A DNA stretch of 13,059 nucleotides, from positions 1-13,059 of the forward strand of contig JAAZNT010000297.1 in NCBI GenBank assembly GCA_012798145.1. The letters run 5' to 3'. The notes beneath the pieces were generated by a model. That model did not search any database and was not told where the DNA came from. It worked only from the letters and a program-made list of their open reading frames with translations. Positions 1 to 6,291 of this stretch are shown piece after piece. The stretch is from Thermoanaerobaculaceae bacterium. GTDB lineage: Bacteria; Acidobacteriota; UBA4820. Position numbers and translations under genes: made by a program. Position 1 is the stretch's first letter. Each line of letters starts with the position of its first letter.

Positions 1-195
1 GAAGCCATTTAGAGAAACATAAGAAAAAAGATTCTGCAAAATGAAATTTTGTAAGAAGATTTTTGATTATGTTTCAGGTCGCCGAAGGCAAACTGCCTGC
101 CGATTGTCTGGTTTATTATCTTCCATTTTCTCTAATGAAAGTCGTTAGGAACATCTATTCTATTGACAAATCTGGGCTTATTAGAAAAAGAAGGA

Positions 196-217
196 GGACG
201 CAAATTGATTTGCGTCC
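196..217. repeat. Perfect inverted repeat, 10-bp arms
   Basis: GGACGCAAAT at 196-205 is followed by TG and then its exact reverse complement at 208-217. As RNA this would form about 8-9 bp with a short loop. The tip, AATTGATT at 203-210, is the reverse complement of the tip of the second hairpin at 324-331. Confidence 0.85.
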
Positions 218-314
218 GTGGGGACTTGAAGACCGCAGCGATGCGCGAGTTAGGAAAGCAAAGGCGAGCGCCGCGAGGGGCTTACCAGCTCACCACAGAG
301 GGTTCGCTAAAGGC

Positions 315-340
315 AGCCAAGCCAATCAATTGGCTTGGCT
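315..340. repeat. Perfect inverted repeat, 12-bp arms
   Basis: AGCCAAGCCAAT at 315-326, a CA spacer, then the exact reverse complement at 329-340. The arm itself contains the doubled unit AGCCA-AGCCA. As RNA it would fold as an 11-bp stem with a UCAA loop. It is the strongest secondary-structure signal in the window. Confidence 0.85.
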
Positions 341-386
341 CGTCAGGCAATTTACTTGTAGGTTCAACACCGCCTTGAATTCTGCA

Positions 387-417
387 CTTATCTTTGAATT
401 TTTAGATAAGATTTTTT
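387..417 (+). terminator. Weak intrinsic-terminator-like hairpin
   Basis: CTTATCT (387-393) and AGATAAG (404-410) form a 7-bp stem with a 10-nt loop, followed directly by ATTTTTT (411-417). The stem is AT-rich, so efficiency is doubtful. The U-run lies on the correct side only for plus-strand transcription, so it would serve the candidate RNA upstream rather than cydB, which is read from the other strand. Confidence 0.4.
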
Positions 418-481
418 GCTGTCCCTATAACAAAACAAACTCAAGCCAGTAAATGTTTTATAAAGATTACAATTTTCATTC

Positions 482-1510
482 TCAATATGAATGTGGGTCT
501 TTAAGGACATCTTCAATTGTTACTTTTCCTTTTAAGACTTTGTAAACCCAAATTTGATAACCAATTACTATTGGAACAAAGATAAAAGCTACTATTGTCA
601 TAATTTTAAGCGTATATTGAGAAGATGAAGAGTTATAAATAGTGAGTGAATATTGCGGGTCTATGGACGAGGGAATGAGGTTAGGAAAAAGACCTATTAT
701 TCCCGTTGCAACTGTAAGAAGAACAGTCAAACTTGAGGAAAGAAAAGCCAAGCCGATTCGGTTTTTTAAATTGAAAATTTGAATCGATAAGAGGGAGACG
801 ACAAGAAGGAACAGGACAAGAAACAGGGCTTTAAAGTTTAAGAAATTGTTGAGGAGCTTAGTCGCAAATGGGGTGTAGATAAGAAATAAAACTGCGAAAA
901 GGAGAAGGAAATAGTACCCTTTGAGGGCAAAATTGCGAGCTCTTTTTTGAACTTCCTTGTCTGTTTTCAATTCAAGATACAAGGCGCCGTGGACGATAAA
1001 GAGGGAAACAAAAAGAAGCCCAGTAAGAATAGCGTAGGGATTTAAAAGAGAAAGAAGTGTCCCGGAATAGCCATTTGCGTCAATTTTTAATCCTTGAAAT
1101 ATATTCCCAAATGCTACTCCAAACAAAAGGGCGGGAATAAAACTACCTAAAAAGATAGAGATATCCCACAATTTTTTCCAATGGGGATTTTCTTCTTTTC
1201 CTCTGAATTCAAAAGCCACTCCTCTGAAAATAAGAGCGAAAAGAATTATCAAAAGAGCGGAATAAAGGAATGAAAACATATAAGCGTAAGTTGTGGGAAA
1301 AGCTGCAAATGTTGCTCCGCCCGCTGTGATGAGCCAAACTTCATTGCCGTCCCAGACTGGTCCTATTGTGTTAATAATCTGTCTCTTTTCTTCGTCTGTT
1401 TTTCCAATAAAATTCATCAGCATCCCGACGCCGAAATCAAATCCGTCAAGCATAAAATATACAGCCCATAAAACGCCCCACAGAACAAACCAAATAACTT
1501 GATATGTCAT
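482..1510 (-). CDS. cydB: Cytochrome bd quinol oxidase subunit II
   Basis: This is the second subunit of the cytoplasmic-membrane cytochrome bd oxidase, which oxidises quinol and reduces O2 to water without pumping protons. The N-terminus shows the family pattern LDGFDFGVGM (21-30), with the conserved Asp at residue 25. It is followed by IGPVWDGNEVWLI near residues 49-61 and GGATFAAFPTTYA just after, both hallmarks of CydB. The rest is a series of hydrophobic segments, about eight or more, consistent with the usual polytopic fold. At 342 residues it is close to the usual CydB length. The ATG at 1510 lies 4 nt after the cydA stop, and AGGATGATGAG just upstream offers a weak ribosome site, so translation is probably coupled to cydA. 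I saw no cydX-like small ORF after it. Confidence 0.95.
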   Translation of the reverse strand: MTYQVIWFVLWGVLWAVYFMLDGFDFGVGMLMNFIGKTDEEKRQIINTIGPVWDGNEVWLITAGGATFAAFPTTYAYMFSFLYSALLIILFALIFRGVAFEFRGKEENPHWKKLWDISIFLGSFIPALLFGVAFGNIFQGLKIDANGYSGTLLSLLNPYAILTGLLFVSLFIVHGALYLELKTDKEVQKRARNFALKGYYFLLLFAVLFLIYTPFATKLLNNFLNFKALFLVLFLLVVSLLSIQIFNLKNRIGLAFLSSSLTVLLTVATGIIGLFPNLIPSSIDPQYSLTIYNSSSSQYTLKIMTIVAFIFVPIVIGYQIWVYKVLKGKVTIEDVLKDPHSY

Positions 1511-1514
1511 CTCA

Positions 1515-2849
1515 TCATCCTACAAAATTTACAGAATTTGAGGGCGCAGGACCCTTTTTGCCGAATTTGAAAAGAAGGTAAATATCAACAATTCCAAGCA
1601 ATCCGTAAAAAAGAGTAAAGAGTATCAGCGAAGTCCAAACCTGTCCCAAAGAAACGCTTTTCGAAACGCCGTCTGAAGTTCTCATCAATCCGTAAACTAT
1701 CCATGGCTGTCTTCCAACTTCTGCGACAATCCAGCCGAGTTGAGCTGCAATGTAGGGCAATGGAATTGAATATAGCATAATCTTGAGGAAAAGGGGATTT
1801 TTCTCAAGATTGTTTTTCCTCACAAGGTAAACAGCGGCGATTGATTGCAAGATGAAAAGAAATCCAAGCCCAACCATCAAACGGAAACTTAAAAATGTGG
1901 GAAGAACAGGAGGCCTGTCCTCCTTTGGAAAATCCTTCAGACCCTTAACTTCTGCGTCAGGATTGTGTGTGGCAAGGATGCTCACCATTTTTGGGATTTT
2001 AACTGCTTCAACCGAATTTTTTTCCTTTTCTGAAGAAGGAATTTGGACAAGATTGAAAGGTGCCCCTTTTTGGGTTTCCCAAATTGATTCCATAGCGGCG
2101 AATTTTACGGGCTGGTATTTAGCAACTTCTCTTCCGTTTGAATCGCCAACTATGACTACAATCAAAGAAGCTATGAGCCCAAAAACAGCGCCGAATTTAA
2201 ATGATGTTTTAAAGAAGTCAAGTTCATTCTTCCTTAAGATGTGATACGCCGAAACACCCATTATGAAGAATGCAGCGACAACCCACCCTGATGTATTTGT
2301 GTGAAGGAATTTCAGCCATCCGTATGGATTGAAAACTAGGGCGGAAAAATCAACCATTTCAGCCCTGCCATTTCTTAAAACATATCCCACAGGTTTTTGC
2401 ATCCAGGCGTTTGCAAGAAGAATCCATAAAGCAGAGAGATTCGTTCCAAAAGCGACGAGCCACATAAAAAGGGCGTGGGTTGCTTTTGAGACTTTTTTCC
2501 AACTGAAAATCCACAACCCTAGGAATGTTGATTCAAGAAAAAAGGCGACAGTGGCTTCTATCGCAAGGGGAGCGCCAAATATGTCCCCAACATATTTTGA
2601 ATATTCTGCCCAATTCATTCCGAACTGAAATTCCATCGTAATTCCTGTGACGACGCCTAAAGCAAAATTGATTAAAAAAAGCTTTCCCCAAAACTTTGTC
2701 ATACGGAGATACTTCTCGTCTTCTTTTGCGGCGTAGAGTGTTTCCATAGAGGCGACAAGAATTGAGAGTCCCAGAGTGAGCGGGACAAAGATGAAGTGAA
2801 ACATACTTGTCAAAGCGAACTGAAGTCTGGAAAGGGCGACAATATCCAT
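1515..2849 (-). CDS. cydA: Cytochrome bd quinol oxidase subunit I
   Basis: This is the haem-carrying subunit of cytochrome bd oxidase (b558, b595 and d haems, and the quinol site). By alignment in the head with E. coli CydA, the haem ligands are present: His18 (E. coli H19), His183 in KFLHTNTSG (H186) and Met325 in FRLMVGLGF (M393). The proton and haem glutamates Glu98 and Glu106 lie in APLAIEATVAFFLEST. The quinol-site residues Lys249 and Glu254 are in VKFAAMESIWETQ. The GRQPW signature is at 379-383. At 444 residues it is much shorter than the 522 of E. coli. The missing part is in the periplasmic Q-loop (about residues 249-318), so this is the short-Q-loop type. The start is fixed by GGAGG 5 nt upstream and by homology from residue 2. 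It is the first gene of a two-gene operon with cydB. Confidence 0.96.
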   Translation of the reverse strand: MDIVALSRLQFALTSMFHFIFVPLTLGLSILVASMETLYAAKEDEKYLRMTKFWGKLFLINFALGVVTGITMEFQFGMNWAEYSKYVGDIFGAPLAIEATVAFFLESTFLGLWIFSWKKVSKATHALFMWLVAFGTNLSALWILLANAWMQKPVGYVLRNGRAEMVDFSALVFNPYGWLKFLHTNTSGWVVAAFFIMGVSAYHILRKNELDFFKTSFKFGAVFGLIASLIVVIVGDSNGREVAKYQPVKFAAMESIWETQKGAPFNLVQIPSSEKEKNSVEAVKIPKMVSILATHNPDAEVKGLKDFPKEDRPPVLPTFLSFRLMVGLGFLFILQSIAAVYLVRKNNLEKNPLFLKIMLYSIPLPYIAAQLGWIVAEVGRQPWIVYGLMRTSDGVSKSVSLGQVWTSLILFTLFYGLLGIVDIYLLFKFGKKGPAPSNSVNFVG

Positions 2850-2867
2850 TTACACCTCCACTCTATA

Positions 2868-2896
2868 ATTATAAAAAAACATATCTAATAAGACAA
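2868..2896 (-). promoter_or_regulatory. Predicted sigma70-type promoter of cydAB
   Basis: On the minus strand there is a perfect -10 TATAAT (2873-2868) and a -35 TTGTCT (2896-2891, 4 of 6 consensus bases), separated by exactly 17 nt. Transcription would start near 2861, giving a leader of about 12 nt that still contains the GGAGG ribosome site (2859-2855). The -35 lies inside the imperfect dyad at 2892-2935, so binding there could control oxidase expression. This is predicted from sequence alone. Confidence 0.55.
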
Positions 2897-2935
2897 ATTT
2901 TAAAAAATTATATTCCTTATTTCTAAAAACTTGTC
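2892..2935. promoter_or_regulatory. Imperfect dyad in the cydA-asnB divergent intergenic region
   Basis: The left arm GACAAATTTTAAAAAAT (2892-2908) and the reverse complement of the right arm (2919-2935), GACAAGTTTTTAGAAAT, agree at 14 of 17 positions. The left arm covers the predicted cydA -35. It could be an operator for a dimeric regulator. AT-rich sequence makes chance symmetry more likely, and it matches neither the Rex nor the FNR consensus by eye. Confidence 0.3.
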
Positions 2936-2956
2936 CTATTTGATAAAATTTAGTTT

Positions 2957-2971
2957 AAGGAGGAAATTTTG
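2957..2971 (+). promoter_or_regulatory. Strong ribosome binding site with TTG start of the amidotransferase
   Basis: AAGGAGG (2957-2963) is followed after 5 nt (AAATT) by TTG at 2969-2971. The rare TTG start is forced by biology: the next codon is the catalytic Cys of the glutaminase domain, which must become the N-terminal residue. No ATG or GTG in this frame could give that. The near-perfect Shine-Dalgarno compensates for the weak start codon. Confidence 0.85.
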
Positions 2972-4843
2972 TGCGGAATTTGCGGCGAGTTTAATTACGA
3001 GGGAACGAAGGCAGAGACCACGGAGAGAATAAAGAAAATGGTCTCTCTATTGGCTCACCGAGGTCCTGATGATGAGGGCTTCTTCATCGACGACAAAGTG
3101 GCCCTCGGGCACAGACGCCTTTCAATAATTGACCTCTCCAAAGAAGCTTCACAGCCGATGTTTTCTCCATCAAACCGCAGTGTTCTTGTCTATAACGGTG
3201 AAATTTACAATTTTTATGAAATAAGGGAAGAACTTGAAAAAAGGGGAGAAGTTTTCAAAACACATTCAGACAGTGAAGTTCTTCTTAGAGCTTACGAGGT
3301 ATGGGGGCTTGATTTTGTCCAAAAACTGAATGGAATGTGGGCGTTGGCGATTTATGACAAGCAGAAAAGGCAGATGATTCTTTCAAGGGACAGAATTGGC
3401 GAAAAACCTCTATATTTTGCCCATACGAAAAAAGGAGTCATTTTTTCCTCAGAAATCCATCCGCTTTTTGAAAGCAAAAGCGCAAAGAAAGAGATTGACA
3501 GAAAAGCTCTTGCTGAATGTGTCGCCTGCAGGTATGTTCTCGCGCCGAAAACGCTTATGAAATGGGTTAAGAAAATTCCTCCGGGCCATTTTCTTGTTAT
3601 TTCTGACAAGGAAACGAAACTTTTTCCCTATTACAAGATACCGCTTTCTCTTGAAATAAAGGAAATAAAAGAAGAGGAAAGCGTTTCAAGATTTGCCGAA
3701 ATTTTTGAAAAAAGCGTTGAGAAAAGACTAATATCGGATGTTCCTTTGGGGGTTCTTCTTTCAGGAGGGCTTGATTCAACTGCAATAGTTGCCGCCGCAA
3801 AATCTGTCGGTGTGGAAAAACTTTCAACTTTCACCGTGGGGTTTGAGGAAGGGGGAAGTTTTGACGAAAGAGAGCAGGCGCTTCTTGTTTCCAAAGTTTA
3901 CAACACTGAGCATACAGATTTTTTAATTTCAGCAGAAAAGTTTGTTGAAGGACTTGAAGGAGTCCTTCATCATCAGGACGACCCTGTTGCTGACCTTGCA
4001 CTTCTTCCACTTTACTATCTTTGCAAAGAAGCGAAAAGCAAAGTAAAAGTGCTTCTGTCAGGACAGGGGGCGGATGAAGTTTTGGGAGGATATCATCTGG
4101 AAAGGGTTTTGAGGCAGATCAAGGCGATTTCTTTTATGAGGAAAATTCCCGGGGCTGGAGTGGTCGCCAAGATGTATTCACGATTTGATAAAAAGAGGGA
4201 GTATCTTCTTAAATGGGATGAGTTGAAAAAAGCAGATTTAGGTCAAATACCCGCGAAAATAAGATATGATCTAACCACTCCTCTTTCTTCTGAAGTGATG
4301 AATAAACTATTTAAAGAAAAAGTGGAACCGCCATTTGACCGAACTCTTGACGCTTTTTACAGTGAAGTTCCGAAAGAGAGAGGGGCAATTGACGCAATTC
4401 TTGGAACTTTAATGAAAGGATGGCTACCAGACAACCTTCTGAACCACAGCGACAGAATGTCTATGGCAAATTCTATTGAGATAAGATGCCCTTTCCTTGA
4501 CCCCGAGCTTATAGATTACCTCTTTACAATTCCTGAAAATTACAAAGTCACTTCAAATGAAACAAAAAGACTTTTAAGAAAATGGGCATTAATCAAAGGC
4601 GTTCCCAAAGAGATAATCCTGAGAAGAAAAAAAGGATTTCCAGTTCCTTGGGAAAGATGGTTGAGAGGAGAACTTCATTACAAAGTCAAAGAGAGAGTTC
4701 TGTCAACAAATTGGTTTAAAGATTATTTCAACATAAATGAAATAGAAAATATTTTCATTGAACAGTTGAAAGGCAGAGAGAACGGCATTTTGATTTGGAA
4801 TTTGTTGATCTTGTCCCATTGGGGACAAATAATGGGAGTTTAG
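2969..4843 (+). CDS. asnB: Asparagine synthase (glutamine-hydrolysing) family amidotransferase
   Basis: Residues 1 to about 190 form a class II glutamine amidotransferase domain. It has the nucleophile Cys2 in MCGICGEF, HRGPDDEG (30-37), GHRRLSIIDL (47-56), NGE (76-78) and Asp101. The C-terminal synthase domain has the ATP pyrophosphatase loop SGGLDS (265-270), LSGQGADEVLGGY (363-375) and MSMANSIEIRCPFLD near 500. Ammonia from glutamine would be channelled to an adenylated carboxylate. At 624 residues it is in the range of the Bacillus AsnB/AsnO type and all key motifs are intact. The start is TTG, set by Cys2. It heads a run with glycosyltransferase genes, only 4 nt before the next one. In such settings members of this family can amidate sugar acids rather than make asparagine. 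The family is certain but the substrate is open, so the symbol is tentative. Confidence 0.92.
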   Translation: MCGICGEFNYEGTKAETTERIKKMVSLLAHRGPDDEGFFIDDKVALGHRRLSIIDLSKEASQPMFSPSNRSVLVYNGEIYNFYEIREELEKRGEVFKTHSDSEVLLRAYEVWGLDFVQKLNGMWALAIYDKQKRQMILSRDRIGEKPLYFAHTKKGVIFSSEIHPLFESKSAKKEIDRKALAECVACRYVLAPKTLMKWVKKIPPGHFLVISDKETKLFPYYKIPLSLEIKEIKEEESVSRFAEIFEKSVEKRLISDVPLGVLLSGGLDSTAIVAAAKSVGVEKLSTFTVGFEEGGSFDEREQALLVSKVYNTEHTDFLISAEKFVEGLEGVLHHQDDPVADLALLPLYYLCKEAKSKVKVLLSGQGADEVLGGYHLERVLRQIKAISFMRKIPGAGVVAKMYSRFDKKREYLLKWDELKKADLGQIPAKIRYDLTTPLSSEVMNKLFKEKVEPPFDRTLDAFYSEVPKERGAIDAILGTLMKGWLPDNLLNHSDRMSMANSIEIRCPFLDPELIDYLFTIPENYKVTSNETKRLLRKWALIKGVPKEIILRRKKGFPVPWERWLRGELHYKVKERVLSTNWFKDYFNINEIENIFIEQLKGRENGILIWNLLILSHWGQIMGV

Positions 4844-4847
4844 TATT

Positions 4848-6290
4848 ATGGAAGAAAGACTGAAATTTGGGATTTTTATTGTGGCTTACAATGCAATAAC
4901 AACTTTGACAAAAGTTCTTGACAGAATACCTCAGGATGTTTGGGAAAGGGTTGAAGAGGTTTTTGTCTTTGACGACTGCTCGCAGGATGAAACTACGCTT
5001 CTTGCCAAAGGTTACAAGCATTTCAAAAACAGGGATAAACTTAACATATACAGGAATGAGGCGAATCTTGGATACGGTGGAAATCAAAAAAAGGGTTACA
5101 AATACGCTATTGAGAAGGGATACGATTATGTGATTCTGCTTCACGGCGACGGGCAGTATGCGCCGGAGTCACTATCAGATTTTATTAAAACAGCGGAAAA
5201 AGAGAAACCTGCGATGGTTTGCGGTTCAAGGATGCTCAACAAGAGAAGCGCATTAAAAGGAGGAATGCCTTACTATAAATTTTTGGGGAACATTATCCTT
5301 ACAACTTACCAGAATATTATGCTTAATACAAAAATATCTGAATTTCACTCAGGATACAGAATGTATAGAACAGAAGTATTGAAGAAATTGAATCTTGACA
5401 AATACACCGACGATTTTCATTTTGACACTGAAATAATGGTTGAACTTATACACAGAAGCGAAAAAATTGTTGAAATTCCTATTCCGACATATTATGGGGG
5501 CGAAATTTGTTATGTCAACGGTTTAAAATATGCTTTTAATGTTTTCTTATCTGTTTTAAGATATAAATTGTGGTCTTTAGGTTTTGTATCCTGTGATTGG
5601 GTTGACCCTCGTTCTAAAACAAAATATGCACCCAAAAAAAGTCCTTTAAGCAGCCATAAAAGAGTTGAAATGTTTGTTCCTCAAAATTCTGAAATCCTTG
5701 ACCTTGGAGCGGAAGGCAACTATGTTGATGAACTGAAAAGAAAGAATTGCTCAATAACAGGAATCACATTAAGCGAAATTCCTGAAGAGGCAAAAAGAAA
5801 ATATGATGAATTCTTTTTGGAAGACCTTGAAAAGAATGATTGGAGAAAAAGAATCGAAGGGAAAAAATATGATGTAATTATTCTTGCCGACATAATTGAG
5901 CATCTTAGAGAGCCAAGACCGCTACTCTCTTTTCTTAAAGATTTTTTGAAACAAGATGGCATTGTGATAGCTTCAACTCCAAATATAGCCCATTTTTATG
6001 TCAGACTGGCTCTCCTTTTTGGATTCTTTCCTTATGGAAGCAGAGGAATTCTTGATGAAACACACCTTCATTTCTACACTTTAAGAAGTTTCAAAAAATT
6101 GTTTGAAAGAGAGGGATACAAACTTATAAAAAAGAGATACACCCCCATTCCATTTGAACTTTTCGCAGGAAAGAATAAGATTTCAAGAGCAGTTGCTTTA
6201 TTTATAGAATATTTCTATTATCTATTTGTCAAAATAGTTCCTTCGCTGTTTGCCTATCAGATGGTATATCTTTTCAAGAGAAATAATTAG
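4848..6290 (+). CDS. Fusion of a DPM1-like family 2 glycosyltransferase and a class I SAM methyltransferase
   Basis: Residues 6 to about 240 are a GT-A family 2 glycosyltransferase of the dolichyl-phosphate-mannose-synthase type: FIVAYNA (10-16), VFVFDDCSQDET (38-49), NEANLGYGGNQ (70-80), the metal-binding region HGDGQY (99-104) and HSGYRMYR (167-174). Residues about 268-430 are a Rossmann methyltransferase with motif I ILDLGAEGNY (283-292, a variant of DLGCGxG), an acidic second motif near 306-328, YDVIILADIIEHL (341-353) and STPN (376-379). Long internal helices mean the two halves are probably one polypeptide working on the same lipid-linked or nucleotide-linked glycan at the inner membrane face. 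The ATG follows the amidotransferase stop by 4 nt, with a modest GGGAG upstream. Bifunctional proteins with this order are known in databases. The sugar, the acceptor and the methyl target cannot be read from the sequence. Confidence 0.88.
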   Translation: MEERLKFGIFIVAYNAITTLTKVLDRIPQDVWERVEEVFVFDDCSQDETTLLAKGYKHFKNRDKLNIYRNEANLGYGGNQKKGYKYAIEKGYDYVILLHGDGQYAPESLSDFIKTAEKEKPAMVCGSRMLNKRSALKGGMPYYKFLGNIILTTYQNIMLNTKISEFHSGYRMYRTEVLKKLNLDKYTDDFHFDTEIMVELIHRSEKIVEIPIPTYYGGEICYVNGLKYAFNVFLSVLRYKLWSLGFVSCDWVDPRSKTKYAPKKSPLSSHKRVEMFVPQNSEILDLGAEGNYVDELKRKNCSITGITLSEIPEEAKRKYDEFFLEDLEKNDWRKRIEGKKYDVIILADIIEHLREPRPLLSFLKDFLKQDGIVIASTPNIAHFYVRLALLFGFFPYGSRGILDETHLHFYTLRSFKKLFEREGYKLIKKRYTPIPFELFAGKNKISRAVALFIEYFYYLFVKIVPSLFAYQMVYLFKRNN

Positions 6291-6291
6291 G

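Larger units (their letters stand above)
66..418 (+). ncRNA. Candidate structured RNA or small hairpin-rich element, identity unknown
   Basis: This stretch is clearly richer in G+C than its AT-rich flanks and holds several hairpins. There is a small AGGCA/TGCCT stem at 86-98, a perfect 10-bp dyad at 196-217, a 4-bp stem CGCA/TGCG closed by a GCGA (GNRA) tetraloop at 234-245, a GGC/GCC stem at 263-272 and a perfect 12-bp dyad at 315-340. A possible long-range pairing joins TGCCTG (94-99) to CAGGCA (344-349). A weak hairpin plus T-run at 387-417 could end a plus-strand transcript. The GNRA loop exists only in the plus-strand RNA, which favours that strand. I compared it by eye with RNase P RNA, tmRNA, SRP RNA, tRNA, and cobalamin and c-di-GMP riboswitches and saw no convincing match. 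The ends are approximate. It could instead be a non-autonomous repeat or the remnant of one. No long open frame here looks like a protein. Confidence 0.35.

Noticed and set aside
196..204. GGACGCAAA as part of a c-di-GMP riboswitch
   Set aside because: This short match is one arm of a perfect hairpin. The rest of the c-di-GMP-I core (the CACGCACAGGGCAAACC region and the tetraloop receptor) is missing.
357..375. T-arm-like GGTTCAA as a tRNA or tmRNA end
   Set aside because: The five-base flanks do not pair well, and no D-arm, anticodon arm, acceptor stem or tag sequence was found upstream.
63..452. Open frames of 129 and 71 codons on the plus strand in the first 480 bases
   Set aside because: They start at TTG or ATG with no good ribosome site, run through perfect hairpins in two frames at once, and have no recognisable domain or protein-like composition. 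A noncoding element explains the sequence better.
2850..2968. FNR (TTGAT-N4-ATCAA) or Rex (TTGTGA-N6-TCACAA) operator upstream of cydA
   Set aside because: Expected for an oxidase promoter, but no stretch matches both half-sites with the right spacing.
3352..3894. Minus-strand open frames inside the amidotransferase gene
   Set aside because: They are antisense shadows of a gene whose catalytic motifs are fully accounted for on the plus strand. They have no ribosome sites or domains.
6250..6291. Earlier TTG start for the first GT-C/TPR gene
   Set aside because: It has no ribosome site, overlaps the methyltransferase end, and adds 14 polar residues not found in the paralogue. ATG at 6292 directly precedes the basic segment and first membrane helix.
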